Shown piece after piece: positions 54,921-64,000 of a stretch of 64,000 nt of DNA (position 1 is its first letter; the number at the start of each line of letters is the position of its first letter). Location of the stretch: assembly GCA_017983795.1 (NCBI GenBank), contig JAGOAS010000007.1, positions 1 through 64,000 of the forward strand, written 5' to 3'. Both the position numbers and the translations under genes were made by a program. The stretch is from Piscinibacter sp. (lineage in GTDB: Bacteria > Pseudomonadota > Gammaproteobacteria > Burkholderiales > Burkholderiaceae_C). The notes beneath the pieces are model-generated. The model worked only from the letters and a program-made list of their open reading frames with translations, had not been told where the DNA came from and made no database searches.

Positions 54921-55694
54921 ATGGCCCGAATCTTCTGCATCGCCAATCAGAAAGGCGGCGTCGGCAAGACCACCACCACCGTCAATCTGGCCGCCGGCCT
55001 GGCGCGCCTCGGCCAGCGCGTGCTGGTGGTCGACCTCGACCCGCAGGGCAATGCCACCATGGGTTCGGGCGTGGACAAGCGGGCCCTGGAGCTGTCGGTC
55101 TACGACGTGCTGCTGGAAAGCGCCAGCGTGGCCGAAGCCCGCCGGCGCAGCGAGAAGACCGGCTACGACGTGCTGGGTGCCAACCGCGAACTGGCCGGCG
55201 CCGAAGTCGAGCTGGTCGAGCTGGAGCGGCGCGACAAGCGCCTGAAGACGGCGCTGGCCGCCGTCGACGCCGAATACGACTTCGTGCTGGTCGACTGCCC
55301 GCCCTCGCTCAGCCTGCTGACGCTCAACGGCCTGTGCGCCGCCCATGGCGTGGTGGTGCCGATGCAGTGCGAATACTTCGCGCTGGAAGGCCTGTCCGAC
55401 CTGGTCAACACCATCAAGCAGGTGCACGCCAACCTGAACCCGGATCTGCAGATCATCGGCCTGCTGCGCGTGATGTTCGACCCGCGCATCACGCTGCAGC
55501 AGCAGGTCAGCGAGCAACTCAAGGCGCACTTCGGCGACAAGGTCTTCGACTCGGTGATCCCGCGCAACGTGCGCCTGGCCGAGGCGCCCAGCTACGGCCT
55601 GCCCGGCGTGGTGTTCGACCCCGGCTCGCGCGGCGCCCAGGCCTTCATCGAGTTCGCCGGCGAGATGGTGCGGCGCATCGAGTCCATGCGCTGA
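54921..55694 (+). CDS. parA: Chromosome partitioning ATPase ParA (Soj)
   Basis: A 257-residue Walker-type ATPase that drives segregation of ParB-parS complexes. The deviant Walker A is KGGVGKTTT (residues 11-19), Walker B VLVDCPPSLS, and there is no N-terminal HTH, as in chromosomal type Ib proteins. In this window it is separated from parB by a GNAT, the reverse-oriented argC and a hydrolase. Confidence 0.96.
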   Translation: MARIFCIANQKGGVGKTTTTVNLAAGLARLGQRVLVVDLDPQGNATMGSGVDKRALELSVYDVLLESASVAEARRRSEKTGYDVLGANRELAGAEVELVELERRDKRLKTALAAVDAEYDFVLVDCPPSLSLLTLNGLCAAHGVVVPMQCEYFALEGLSDLVNTIKQVHANLNPDLQIIGLLRVMFDPRITLQQQVSEQLKAHFGDKVFDSVIPRNVRLAEAPSYGLPGVVFDPGSRGAQAFIEFAGEMVRRIESMR

Positions 55695-55704
55695 TCGAAC
55701 GGCC

Positions 55705-56499
55705 ATGCGCATGAACCCGGTCATCGCGCGCAGCTTCGATCCCTATCTGCTGTCGCGCGTCGAGGACGCCGGCCTGAACGCCAGCGCCCCGCCCCAGCAG
55801 CGCTGGGTGGACGGCTGGTTGCTGCGCTTCTCGCCGGGCAAGGCCAAGCGGGCGCGCTGCGTCAACGCGGTGGCGCCCGGGCGCATGCCGGTGGCCCACA
55901 AGCTGGCGCTGTGCGAGCCGGTGTTCGCCCAGGCGGGCCTGCCGCTGATCGTGCGCATCACCCCCTTCAGCGAACCCGCCGGCCTGGACTCGACGCTCGA
56001 CGCCCTGGGCCTGGAGCGCTTCGACGACACGCGTGTGATGGTGCTGGAGGACGTGTCCAACATCGTTGCGCCCAGCCTGGGCAAGGGCCTGAGCATCCAG
56101 CCGGTAGGGCTGGAAGCCTTCGCGCAGCGCGTCGGCGCCTTGCGTGGTTCGCCGCTGTCGCAGCGGCTCGCGCATGGCCAGCGCCTCGCCCAGTCGCCGG
56201 TGCCCTTCCAGGCCTACGAAATGAAGCTCGACGGCGAGGTGGTGGCCTGCGGCCAGTACGCGCGCGAGGCAGACCTGATCGGGCTCTACGACATCTACAC
56301 CGCGGAATGGGCGCGCGGGCGGGGCTATGCGAACCGCCTCTGCGCACACGTGCTGGCCGAGGCGCACCGCAATGGTGCGCGCCACGCCTATCTACAAGTC
56401 GACGGCGACAACCACCCGGCGCGCGCGATCTACCACCGGCTCGGCTTTGCCGACGCCTACGCTTACCACTACCGCGCGCGCGATCCTGCGGCCGCCTGA
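55705..56499 (+). CDS. GNAT-family N-acetyltransferase
   Basis: A 264-residue protein with a degenerate N-terminal GNAT-like half and an active-looking C-terminal GNAT domain (about 130-260): YDIYTAEWARGRGYANRLCAHVL and LQVDGDNHPARAIYHRLGFAD. It lies 10 bp after parA and is a frequent companion of parA in this group. Start ATG 55705 or 55711. The substrate is unknown. Confidence 0.85.
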   Translation: MRMNPVIARSFDPYLLSRVEDAGLNASAPPQQRWVDGWLLRFSPGKAKRARCVNAVAPGRMPVAHKLALCEPVFAQAGLPLIVRITPFSEPAGLDSTLDALGLERFDDTRVMVLEDVSNIVAPSLGKGLSIQPVGLEAFAQRVGALRGSPLSQRLAHGQRLAQSPVPFQAYEMKLDGEVVACGQYAREADLIGLYDIYTAEWARGRGYANRLCAHVLAEAHRNGARHAYLQVDGDNHPARAIYHRLGFADAYAYHYRARDPAAA

Positions 56500-56512
56500 G
56501 CGGCGGTGGGCG

Positions 56513-57454
56513 TCAAAGCCCGAGGCCTTCGTCGACGCCGAGGTGCACGTTCATCGCCTGCACGGCGGCGCCGCTGGCGCCCTTGCCGAGGTTGTCCAGG
56601 CGCGCCATCAGCAGCGCCTGGGTGTCGCTGGCGAAGACGAAGATGTCGACGCGGTTGGTGTCGTTGCAGGCCTGCACGTCGAAGAAGCCGTCTTCCAGCG
56701 TGGCCGGGTCGGACAGCGGCATCACCTTGATGAACTGCTCGCCGGCGTAGCGCTGCGCGTAGGCCTCGCGCAGCTTCTGGCCGGTCGTGCCCGCCGGAAG
56801 TTGCGAAAGATGCAAGGGCACACTCACCGCCAAGCCCCTGTAAAAATTGGCGACGATGGGCATGAAGTTCGGCGCCTGGCCAAGCCGCGAATGCACCGTC
56901 ATCTCCGGAATGTGCTTGTGGGCGAGCTTCAGGCCATAGGGCCGCGGCGAGGCGAGACGGGCGTCGCCGCCGGCCTGGTACTGCTCGATCATCTTCTTGC
57001 CGCCGCCGGAGTAGCCGGTGATCGAACTGGCGCTGATCGGCAGCGCGGCCGGCACCAGCCCCGCATCCACCAGCGGGCGCAGCAGCAGGATGAAAGCCGA
57101 GGCGTGGCAGCCCGGGTTGGCGATGCGCTTGCTCGCGCGCAACGCGGCGCGCTGCTGCGGCGCGAGTTCGGGCAGGCCGAACACCCAGCCCGGCGCGGTG
57201 CGGTGCGCCGTGCTGGCGTCGATCAGGCAGGTCTTGGGGTTGGTGACCAGCGCCGCCGCCTCCTTGGCCGCGGCGTCGGGCAGGCACAGGAAGGCCACGT
57301 CGGCGGCGTTGAGCAGGCGTGCGCGCTCGGCCGGATCCTTGCGCTTGTCGGCCTCGATGCGCAGCACCTCGATCTCCTCGCGCTGGGCGAGATACTCGTG
57401 GATGCGCAGGCCGGTGGTGCCCTCCTGGCCGTCGACGAACACGCGGGTCTTCAT
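56513..57454 (-). CDS. argC: N-acetyl-gamma-glutamyl-phosphate reductase (type 2)
   Basis: A 313-residue NADPH enzyme of arginine synthesis that reduces N-acetylglutamyl phosphate to the semialdehyde. It opens with [18 protein letters not shown], the glycine-rich nucleotide loop of the type 2 branch, and has the catalytic Cys in NPGCHASAF. It is the shorter form common in beta-proteobacteria. It runs opposite to its neighbours, between parA and parB. ATG 57454 matches the family start. Confidence 0.95.
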   Translation of the reverse strand: MKTRVFVDGQEGTTGLRIHEYLAQREEIEVLRIEADKRKDPAERARLLNAADVAFLCLPDAAAKEAAALVTNPKTCLIDASTAHRTAPGWVFGLPELAPQQRAALRASKRIANPGCHASAFILLLRPLVDAGLVPAALPISASSITGYSGGGKKMIEQYQAGGDARLASPRPYGLKLAHKHIPEMTVHSRLGQAPNFMPIVANFYRGLAVSVPLHLSQLPAGTTGQKLREAYAQRYAGEQFIKVMPLSDPATLEDGFFDVQACNDTNRVDIFVFASDTQALLMARLDNLGKGASGAAVQAMNVHLGVDEGLGL

Positions 57455-57470
57455 GTGAGGCTTCCAGACG

Positions 57471-58046
57471 ATGAGCGACAAGGATAAGGCAAACCCTGAT
57501 CAAGACGGGCCGCAGGTGCTGCTGCTGCCGGGCTGGCTGAACTCCGGCCCCGAGCACTGGCAGAGCCGCTGGGAAGCCCTGCACGGCCATCGCCGCGTGG
57601 AACAGGACGACTGGCTCTGGCCGCGTCGCGGCGACTGGATGGCGCGGCTCGACGAGGTGCTGCTCGGCAGCGCGCAGCCGGTGCTGCTCGCCGCGCACAG
57701 CCTGGGCTGCCAGCTGGTGGCCGCGTGGGCGGCCCATTCCGCGCACACCGGCCGCGTGGCCGGCGCTCTGCTGGTGGCGCCGCCCGACACCGAGCGCGAG
57801 GACATGCCGCCCAACCTCTTCAACTGGCGGCCGATTGCGCGCCAGACGCTGCCCTTTGCCAGCGTCGCGGTGGTCAGCAGCGACGACCCGTACTGCGCGC
57901 CGCCGCGCGCGCAGGCGATGGCCCAGGCCTGGGGCAGCGAGCTGCTCGAGATCGGCGCGCGCGGGCACATCAACGGCGAATCGGGCCTCGGCGACTGGCC
58001 GGAAGGCATCGCCCTGCTGGAGCGCCTGGGAGGGCGCTCGCGCTGA
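57471..58046 (+). CDS. RBBP9/YdeN-like serine hydrolase
   Basis: A 191-residue alpha/beta hydrolase. It opens with [20 protein letters not shown] and carries the nucleophile AAHSLGCQ, the Asp in SSDDPYC and the His in [17 protein letters not shown]. Small hydrolases of this kind act on unknown esters or amides. It lies 19 bp upstream of parB. Confidence 0.87.
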   Translation: MSDKDKANPDQDGPQVLLLPGWLNSGPEHWQSRWEALHGHRRVEQDDWLWPRRGDWMARLDEVLLGSAQPVLLAAHSLGCQLVAAWAAHSAHTGRVAGALLVAPPDTEREDMPPNLFNWRPIARQTLPFASVAVVSSDDPYCAPPRAQAMAQAWGSELLEIGARGHINGESGLGDWPEGIALLERLGGRSR

Positions 58047-58065
58047 TCGCGGACAATCGCGCCCC

Positions 58066-58959
58066 ATGGTCACCAAGAAACCCAAGGGCCTCGGGCTCGG
58101 GCTGGAAGCGCTGCTCGGCCCCAAGGTCTCCGACACGCCCCGCCCCGCCGCCGACGCCTCGCCCTCCGTCCTCAAGCTCGATGCGCTGCAGCCCGGCAAG
58201 TACCAGCCGCGCACGCGCATGGACGAGGGCTCGCTGTACGAACTGGCCGAGAGCATCAAGGCACAGGGCGTGATGCAGCCGGTGCTGGTGCGCCCGGTCG
58301 CGCCGGGCCGCTACGAGATCATCGCCGGCGAGCGCCGCACGCGCGCCGCGAAGCTGGCCGGGCTGGACGAAGTGCCGGTGCTCGTCAAGAACGTGCCCGA
58401 CGAAGCCGCGGCGGCGATGTCGCTGATCGAGAACATCCAGCGCGAGGACCTCAACCCGCTGGAAGAGGCACAAGGCCTCAAGCGCCTGACCGACGAGTTC
58501 GGCCTGACGCACGAGCAGGCCGCGCAGGCCGTGGGCCGTTCGCGCAGCGCGGCGAGCAACCTGCTGCGCCTGCTCAACCTCAGCGAGCCGGTGCAGCAGA
58601 TGCTGATGGCCGGCGATCTCGACATGGGCCATGCGCGCGCCCTGCTGCCACTCGACGGCGCGCAGCAGATCCTCGCCGCGGGCGACGTGGTGGCGCGCAA
58701 GCTGAGCGTGCGCGAGGCCGAGAAGCTCGTCACCAAGCTGCAGCATCAGCGCCAGCAGCCGCTGCTGCGCGTGGCCAAGGAGAAGTCGCGCGACGTGGCG
58801 CGCATCGAGGAAGAACTGTCGGATGCGCTGACCGCCAAGGTCGAGATCCGCATCAAGAAGCGCACCAAGCGCGGTGAGCAGGGCGAGGTCGCGATCGCTT
58901 TCGGCTCGCTCGAGGAACTCAACGGCCTGCTCGACAAGCTCGGTCTTAACGCACGCTGA
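58066..58959 (+). CDS. parB: Chromosome partitioning protein ParB (Spo0J)
   Basis: A 297-residue CTP-dependent clamp that loads at parS. The N-terminus KKPKGLGLGLEALLG is the ParA-contact segment. The CTP-binding region includes QYQPR-like KYQPRTRMD and GERRTRAAKLAGL. The arginine motif and HTH follow (about 145-190; LTHEQAAQAVGRSRSAASNLLRLL) and the C-terminal dimerisation domain ends at LGLNAR. Two parS-like sites lie within 4.3 kb upstream. Confidence 0.96.
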   Translation: MVTKKPKGLGLGLEALLGPKVSDTPRPAADASPSVLKLDALQPGKYQPRTRMDEGSLYELAESIKAQGVMQPVLVRPVAPGRYEIIAGERRTRAAKLAGLDEVPVLVKNVPDEAAAAMSLIENIQREDLNPLEEAQGLKRLTDEFGLTHEQAAQAVGRSRSAASNLLRLLNLSEPVQQMLMAGDLDMGHARALLPLDGAQQILAAGDVVARKLSVREAEKLVTKLQHQRQQPLLRVAKEKSRDVARIEEELSDALTAKVEIRIKKRTKRGEQGEVAIAFGSLEELNGLLDKLGLNAR

Positions 58960-59281
58960 ATCGCGGTGCCGCTTTGCGGAACTTTGCATGAACATGCAGG
59001 CTCCGTCGTTCATGCCGATCAACCAGCGAGACTCGAGGCACGTTACTTGCTGAAGTCACCGGGACAAAGCCCTTGTGACAAACAGCCGTGGAATGCCCGG
59101 TTTAATCGGGTTTACGGCGGGAGCGATTTGCAGCAAGCTTGACTCGCGACCACACGGCCTTCACGGCCCGATCGACGCGGAAAGCTCTGATGGAGCCCTT
59201 GGGACTTCATCAGAACTTCCCCCCTCGCGGCGCACCGGATTCACGCCGGGGTGCCGCAGTCCTGAAGCACAGGAGATCGGC
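58960..59281. other. 322-bp parB-prkA intergenic region with a long leader
   Basis: It holds a short inverted repeat TGCATG-aa-CATGCA (58985-58998) after parB, the sigma-54-type promoter (next entry), and about 220 bases of leader. The leader includes a G+C hairpin (about 59227-59257; GCACC pairing with GGTGC around an inner loop) just ahead of the AGGAG ribosome-binding site (59271-59275). No small coding sequence looks convincing. Confidence 0.6.
59036..59051 (+). promoter_or_regulatory. Sigma-54 (RpoN) -24/-12 promoter for prkA-yeaH-spoVR
   Basis: AGGCACGTTACTTGCT matches the TGGCACG-N4-TTGCW consensus, with GG (59037-59038) and GC (59049-59050) exactly 10 bp apart. The start codon is about 230 bp downstream. 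In E. coli, yeaGH is under NtrC/sigma-54 control during nitrogen starvation, which fits. The activator site is not identified. Confidence 0.8.
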
Positions 59282-61204
59282 ATGGACGTGATCAGCAGCT
59301 TCGCCGCGCGCTACGAGCGCACCCGCGAAGAGGAGCTCTCGCTCGAGGACTACCTCGCCGAGTGCAAGCGCAACCCGGTGGCCTATGCCACGGCCGCCGA
59401 GCGCATGCTCAAGGCCATCGGCGAGCCGCAGACCATCGACACGCGCAACGACCCGCGCCTGTCGCGCATCTTCGCCAACAAGATCATCAAGATCTACCCG
59501 GCCTTCGCCGAGTTCTACGGCATGGAGGACTCGATCGAGCAGGTCGTCTCCTACTTCCGCCATGCGGCGCAGGGCCTGGAAGAGAAGAAGCAGATCCTCT
59601 ATCTGCTCGGCCCCGTGGGCGGCGGCAAGAGCTCGATCGCCGAGCGTCTCAAGCAGCTGATGCAGGAGGTGCCCTTCTACGCGATCAAGGGCTCGCCGGT
59701 GAACGAATCGCCGCTCGGCCTGTTCGACGCCGTCGAGGATGGTCCCATCCTCGAGAAGGAGTATGGCATTCCGCGTCGCTACCTGAACCGGATCCTGTCA
59801 CCCTGGGCCGTGAAACGTCTGGAGGAGTACGGCGGCGACATCCGCAAGTTCAAGGTCGTCAAGCGCTACCCCTCGGTGCTCAAGCAGGTCGGCATCGCCA
59901 AGACCGAGCCGGGCGACGAGAACAACCAGGACATCAGCTCGCTGGTCGGCAAGGTCGACATCCGCAAGCTCGAGACCTATGCGCAGGACGATCCCGACGC
60001 CTACAGCTTCTCGGGCGGCCTGTGCCTGGCCAACCAGGGCCTGCTCGAGTTCGTCGAGATGTTCAAGGCGCCGATCAAGGTGCTGCACCCGCTGCTGACG
60101 GCCACGCAGGAAGGCAACTTCAAGGGCACCGAGGGCTTCGGCGCGATCCCCTTCGACGGCGTCGTGCTCGCGCACAGCAACGAGAGTGAGTGGAAGGCCT
60201 TCCGCAACAACAAGAACAACGAGGCCTTCCTCGACCGCATCTACATCGTCAAGGTGCCGTACTGCCTGCGCGTCTCCGAAGAGATCAAGATCTACGAGAA
60301 GCTGCTGCGCGGCTCGTCGCTGGCCAACGCCACCTGCGCGCCGGGCACGCTGAAGATGATGAGCCAGTTCGCGGTGCTCACGCGGCTCAAGGAGCCCGAG
60401 AACTCGTCGCTGTACTCCAAGATGCTGGTCTACGACGGCGAGAACCTGAAAGACACCGACCCGCGCGCCAAGAGCTTCCAGGAGTACCGCGACTACGCCG
60501 GGGTCGACGAGGGCATGAGCGGCATCTCGACGCGCTTCGCCTTCAAGATCATCTCCAAGGTCTTCAACTTCGACAGCACAGAGGTCGCCGCCAACCCGGT
60601 GCACCTGATGTACGTGCTCGAGCAGCAGATCGAGCGCGAGCAGTTCGCGGCCGAGACGGAACAGAAGTACCTTTCGTTCATCAAGGAGCACCTGGCGACG
60701 CGCTATGCCGAGTTCATCGGCAAGGAGATCCAGACGGCATATCTCGAGAGCTACAGCGAGTACGGCCAGAACATCTTCGACCGCTACGTCACCTACGCCG
60801 ACTACTGGATCCAGGACCACGAGTACCGCGACACCGACACCGGCGAGGTGTTCGACCGCGCCTCGCTGAACGCGGAGCTGGAGAAGATCGAGAAGCCGGC
60901 CGGCATCGCCAACCCGAAGGACTTCCGCAACGAGATCGTCAACTTCGTGCTGCGCGCGCGCGCCAGCAACGCCGGCAAGAACCCGCTGTGGACGAGCTAC
61001 GAGAAGCTGCGCACGGTGATCGAGAAGAAGATGTTCTCGAACACCGAGGAGCTGCTGCCGGTGATCAGCTTCAACGCCAAGGCGAGCGCGGACGAGGCCA
61101 AGAAGCACGAGGACTTCGTCACCCGCATGGTCGCCAAGGGCTACACCGCCAAGCAGGTGCGGCTGCTGTGCGAGTGGTATCTGCGCGTGCGCAAGTCGTC
61201 ATGA
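59282..61204 (+). CDS. prkA: PrkA/YeaG serine protein kinase
   Basis: A 640-residue AAA-type ATPase with a kinase-like C-terminal domain. Walker A is GPVGGGKSS (110-118), and the Walker B region is around GLLEFVEMFKAP. The first gene of prkA-yeaH-spoVR, a stress-response operon of gamma- and beta-proteobacteria. YeaG phosphorylates proteins and is needed for survival in nitrogen starvation. ATG 59282 has AGGAG at 6 bp; upstream in-frame codons are leader sequence. Confidence 0.95.
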   Translation: MDVISSFAARYERTREEELSLEDYLAECKRNPVAYATAAERMLKAIGEPQTIDTRNDPRLSRIFANKIIKIYPAFAEFYGMEDSIEQVVSYFRHAAQGLEEKKQILYLLGPVGGGKSSIAERLKQLMQEVPFYAIKGSPVNESPLGLFDAVEDGPILEKEYGIPRRYLNRILSPWAVKRLEEYGGDIRKFKVVKRYPSVLKQVGIAKTEPGDENNQDISSLVGKVDIRKLETYAQDDPDAYSFSGGLCLANQGLLEFVEMFKAPIKVLHPLLTATQEGNFKGTEGFGAIPFDGVVLAHSNESEWKAFRNNKNNEAFLDRIYIVKVPYCLRVSEEIKIYEKLLRGSSLANATCAPGTLKMMSQFAVLTRLKEPENSSLYSKMLVYDGENLKDTDPRAKSFQEYRDYAGVDEGMSGISTRFAFKIISKVFNFDSTEVAANPVHLMYVLEQQIEREQFAAETEQKYLSFIKEHLATRYAEFIGKEIQTAYLESYSEYGQNIFDRYVTYADYWIQDHEYRDTDTGEVFDRASLNAELEKIEKPAGIANPKDFRNEIVNFVLRARASNAGKNPLWTSYEKLRTVIEKKMFSNTEELLPVISFNAKASADEAKKHEDFVTRMVAKGYTAKQVRLLCEWYLRVRKSS

Positions 61205-61242
61205 CGGTCGTGAGCTGAACGGTCCGCGACCGGAGAAGCACC

Positions 61243-62517
61243 TTGCAGCAGATCATCGATCGCAGGCTGGCGGGCAAGAACAAGTCCATCGGCAACCGCG
61301 AGCGCTTCCTGCGCCGCCACAAGGATCAGATCCGCGAGGCGGTCAAGCGCGCGGTCGACGGGCGCGGCATCCGCGACATGGAGAAGGGCGAGGACATCCA
61401 CATCCCGCGGCGCGACATCAGCGAGCCCGTGTTCGGCCACGGCCAGGGCGGCAAGCGCGAGATGGTGCACCCGGGCAACAAGGATTACGTGCGCGGCGAC
61501 CGCATCGAGCGGCCGAAAGGTGGCGGCGGCGGTGGCGGAGGCGGCCAGGCGAGCGATTCCGGCGAGGGCGAGGACGATTTCGTCTTCCACCTCAGCAAGG
61601 AAGAGTTCATGCAGGTCTTCTTCGACGACCTGGCCCTGCCCAACCTGGCGCGCACCACGCTCGCCGAGACGCCCGAGTTCAAGACGCACCGCGCCGGCTT
61701 TTCCAGCGACGGCACGCCCAACAACCTGCACGTGGTGCGTTCGATGCGCGGCGCCATCGGCCGGCGCATCGCCATCGGCAGCGAGGCGCGGCGCGAGCTG
61801 CGCCAGCTCGAGGAGAAGCTCGAGACCATCAAGCGCCATCCCGCGCCGAATCCCTTCGTGCACGAGATCCCGGGCCTGGAGCGCGAGATCGCCGAGCTGC
61901 GCGCGCGGCTCGAGCGCATCCCCTACCTCGACCCGATCGACCTGCGCTACCGCAGCCGCGTGCGCGTGCCGGTGCCGACCAGCAAGGCGGTGATGTTCTG
62001 CCTGATGGACGTGTCGGGCTCGATGGACGAGGCGCGCAAGGATCTCGCCAAGCGCTTCTTCATCCTGCTGTACCTGTTCCTCACGCGCCACTACGAGAAG
62101 ATCGACATCGTCTTCATCCGCCACCACACGCAGGCGCAGGAGGTCGACGAGCACAACTTCTTCCACGCCACCGAGACCGGCGGCACCGTGGTGTCGAGCG
62201 CGCTGGTGCTGATGGACGAGATCGCGCGCGCGCGCTACCCGACCAGCGAGTGGAACATCTACGGCGCGCAGGCCAGCGACGGCGACAACTGGCACCACGA
62301 CAGCGGCCGCTGCCGCGAGCTGCTGGCCGACAGGATCCTGCCGCTGTGTCGCTACTTCGCCTACGTGCAGGTGGCCGAGGAAGAGCAGAACCTGTGGGAC
62401 GAGTACTCGGCCCTGGCGGCGGAGAACAAGGTCTTCGCGATCCGCAAGGTGACCGAGGCGAACCAGATCTACCCGGTGTTCCGCGACCTGTTCAAGAAGG
62501 AAGGGGCAGCCGCATGA
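61243..62517 (+). CDS. yeaH: YeaH/YhbH-family protein (DUF444)
   Basis: A 424-residue protein that opens IIDRRLAGKNKSIGNRERFLRR, as in YeaH, then carries a glycine tract (about 93-101) and a VWA-like metal site DVSGSMDE (256-262). The start codon is TTG 61243 with GGAGA 8 bp upstream. YeaH acts with the PrkA kinase in the stationary-phase/nitrogen-stress module. The stop overlaps the spoVR start by ATGA. Confidence 0.94.
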   Translation: MQQIIDRRLAGKNKSIGNRERFLRRHKDQIREAVKRAVDGRGIRDMEKGEDIHIPRRDISEPVFGHGQGGKREMVHPGNKDYVRGDRIERPKGGGGGGGGGQASDSGEGEDDFVFHLSKEEFMQVFFDDLALPNLARTTLAETPEFKTHRAGFSSDGTPNNLHVVRSMRGAIGRRIAIGSEARRELRQLEEKLETIKRHPAPNPFVHEIPGLEREIAELRARLERIPYLDPIDLRYRSRVRVPVPTSKAVMFCLMDVSGSMDEARKDLAKRFFILLYLFLTRHYEKIDIVFIRHHTQAQEVDEHNFFHATETGGTVVSSALVLMDEIARARYPTSEWNIYGAQASDGDNWHHDSGRCRELLADRILPLCRYFAYVQVAEEEQNLWDEYSALAAENKVFAIRKVTEANQIYPVFRDLFKKEGAAA

Positions 62518-64000
62518 CGCGCAAGGGCAAGTTTCTGCCCGACGGCACGGCCGACATGTTCGAGCCGGGCCTGGCCGGCGCGCTCAAGGGCCGCGTGCGG
62601 CGCGCCGCCGACATCGTCACGCCGCCGCGCGCCGCCGAGCCCCTGCCCGCGCCGAGCGACTGGTCGTTCGAGCTGATCGAGCAGTACCACGCGGTGATCC
62701 GTTCCACGGCCGAGCGCTTCGGCCTGGACACCTACCCGAACCAGCTCGAGATCATCACCGCCGAGCAGATGATGGATGCCTACGCCAGCGTGGGCATGCC
62801 GGTGAACTACCGCCACTGGAGCTACGGCAAGGAGTTCATCTCGACCGAGAAGAACTACAAGCGCGGCCACATGGGCCTGGCCTACGAGATCGTCATCAAC
62901 AGCAACCCCTGCATCAGCTACCTGATGGAGGAGAACACGATGGCGATGCAGGCGCTGGTGATCGCGCACGCCGCCTACGGCCACAACAGCTTCTTCAAGG
63001 GCAACTACCTGTTCCGCATGTGGACGGACGCGGCCTCGATCATCGACTACCTCGTCTACGCGAAGAACTACGTCGCCGGCTGCGAGGAACGCCACGGCGT
63101 CGACGCCGTCGAGGAACTGCTCGACAGCTGCCACGCGCTGATGAGCCACGGCGTCGACCGCTACCGCCGCCCGAGCAAGCTGAGCCTGGCGCAGGAGCAG
63201 GCGCGCAGCAAGGACCGCGAGGCCTACGCGCAGCAGCAGATCAACGACCTGTGGCGCACGCTGCCGCGCCGCGCCGAGAAGGCCTCGGAAGAGAAGGAGG
63301 CGCGCCGCTTCCCCGAGGAGCCGCAGGAGAACCTGCTGTATTTCATCGAGAAGAACGCGCCGCTGCTCGAGCCCTGGCAGCGCGAGATCGTGCGCATCGT
63401 GCGCAAGGTGGCGCAGTATTTCTACCCGCAGCGCCAGACGCAGGTGATGAACGAGGGCTGGGCCACCTTCTGGCACCACAAGCTGCTCAACACGCTGTAC
63501 GACGACGGCCACATGTCGGACGGCATGATGATCGAGTGGCTGAAGTCGCACACCAACGTGGTGTACCAGCCGCCGGTGGGCCACCCGCACTACAGCGGCC
63601 TCAACCCCTACGCGCTCGGCTTCGCGATGTACACCGACATCAAGCGCATCTGCGAGGTGCCGACCGACGAGGATCGCGCCTGGTTCCCCGCCATCGCCGG
63701 CAGCGACTGGCTCGAGACGCTGGACCACGCGATGCGCAACTTCAAGGACGAGAGCTTCGTCGGCCAGTACCTCAGCCCCAAGCTGATGCGCGACTTCCGC
63801 CTCTTCTCCATCGTCGACGACGAGCAGGAGAGCGAGCTCGAGGTGGCGGCCATCCACGACGAGAGCGGCTACCGCGCGGTGCGCGAGGCGCTCTCCCACC
63901 AGTACGACCTGGGCAGCCGCGAGCCCAACATCCAGGTCTGGAGCGTGAACCTGCGCGGCGACCGCTCACTGACCCTGCGCCACACCCAGCACAACGACCG
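62514..64000 (+). CDS. spoVR: SpoVR/YcgB-family protein, partial at window end
   Basis: At least 495 residues, running off the right edge; the family is usually about 510-520 residues, so little is missing. The motifs HWSYGKEF, EIVINSNPCISYLMEENTM and NEGWATFWHHKLL are diagnostic of SpoVR. Function is unknown beyond a stress and sporulation link in other bacteria. It is the third gene of the prkA-yeaH-spoVR operon, coupled by ATGA. Confidence 0.95.
   Translation, partial: MTRKGKFLPDGTADMFEPGLAGALKGRVRRAADIVTPPRAAEPLPAPSDWSFELIEQYHAVIRSTAERFGLDTYPNQLEIITAEQMMDAYASVGMPVNYRHWSYGKEFISTEKNYKRGHMGLAYEIVINSNPCISYLMEENTMAMQALVIAHAAYGHNSFFKGNYLFRMWTDAASIIDYLVYAKNYVAGCEERHGVDAVEELLDSCHALMSHGVDRYRRPSKLSLAQEQARSKDREAYAQQQINDLWRTLPRRAEKASEEKEARRFPEEPQENLLYFIEKNAPLLEPWQREIVRIVRKVAQYFYPQRQTQVMNEGWATFWHHKLLNTLYDDGHMSDGMMIEWLKSHTNVVYQPPVGHPHYSGLNPYALGFAMYTDIKRICEVPTDEDRAWFPAIAGSDWLETLDHAMRNFKDESFVGQYLSPKLMRDFRLFSIVDDEQESELEVAAIHDESGYRAVREALSHQYDLGSREPNIQVWSVNLRGDRSLTLRHTQHND

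Noticed and set aside
58985-58998. TGCATG-aa-CATGCA as a parB terminator
   Set aside because: Six-bp A+T-balanced stem with two-base loop and no T-run; too weak for an intrinsic terminator.

Overview
The window is about 70 % G+C, with very tight gene packing, many ATGA stop/start overlaps and the gene order mnmG-rsmG-parA-parB. Together with the protein sequences this points to a betaproteobacterium of the order Burkholderiales (Rubrivivax/Leptothrix/Roseateles-like); the genus is an inference. mnmG-rsmG-parAB with two parS-like sites suggests that the right third lies near the chromosomal origin. The first 2.2 kb is visibly less G+C-rich and holds accessory DNA: the end of an insertion sequence that cuts off a NERD/UvrD-type helicase gene, and a ParE/RelE-type toxin-antitoxin pair.

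Layout. 2.2-7.4 kb: glyoxalase I and a MacAB-like ABC exporter (adaptor, FtsX permease, ATPase). 7.5-9.4 kb: a proline-rich unknown protein and a diguanylate cyclase. 9.4-11.7 kb: a translationally coupled trio (ornithine cyclodeaminase-like, MaoC-like, FAH-family hydratase). 11.7-13.6 kb: small unknown proteins, a SET-domain protein and an LEA-type lipoprotein. 13.6-24.0 kb: one long minus-strand run of TetR regulator, outer-membrane factor, RND adaptor, RND pump, APH/P-loop fusion, then a Memo-AMMECR1 fusion and its radical SAM partner (AmmeMemoRadiSam system). A perfect 16-bp palindrome precedes tetR. 24.1-26.3 kb: a divergent pair of an HNH-like unknown protein and a WYL regulator. 26.4-29.8 kb: orphan amino-acid binding protein, GNAT and FadH.

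29.8-36.6 kb is the most interesting block: a minus-strand run of RND adaptor, RND permease, DUF2892 membrane protein, OsmC-like protein, TDT/SLAC1-family transporter, CsoR-family repressor and a small periplasmic protein. Its only clear promoter has a TACCC-N4-GGGTA CsoR-type operator filling the -35/-10 spacer. The repressor lacks the usual His/Cys metal ligands but keeps two cysteines, so a thiol or persulfide signal is plausible.

36.7-38.9 kb: degenerate EAL-HDOD protein and a DMT transporter. 38.9-43.8 kb: a cobalamin riboswitch followed by btuB, btuC, btuD and btuF, the whole B12 uptake route from outer membrane to cytoplasm. 43.8-50.8 kb: thioredoxin-like lipoprotein, GST, CGFS-related glutaredoxin, an S33 hydrolase coupled to a NatAB-like ABC exporter, and an ElaA-type GNAT. 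50.8-52.1 kb: YkgJ-like protein, a Crp/Fnr regulator and a second DUF2892 gene, with a perfect TGTGA-N6-TCACA site between the last two. 52.1-59.0 kb: mnmG, rsmG, parA, GNAT, argC, hydrolase, parB. 59.0-64.0 kb: a sigma-54-type promoter and long leader ahead of prkA-yeaH-spoVR, the last running off the window.
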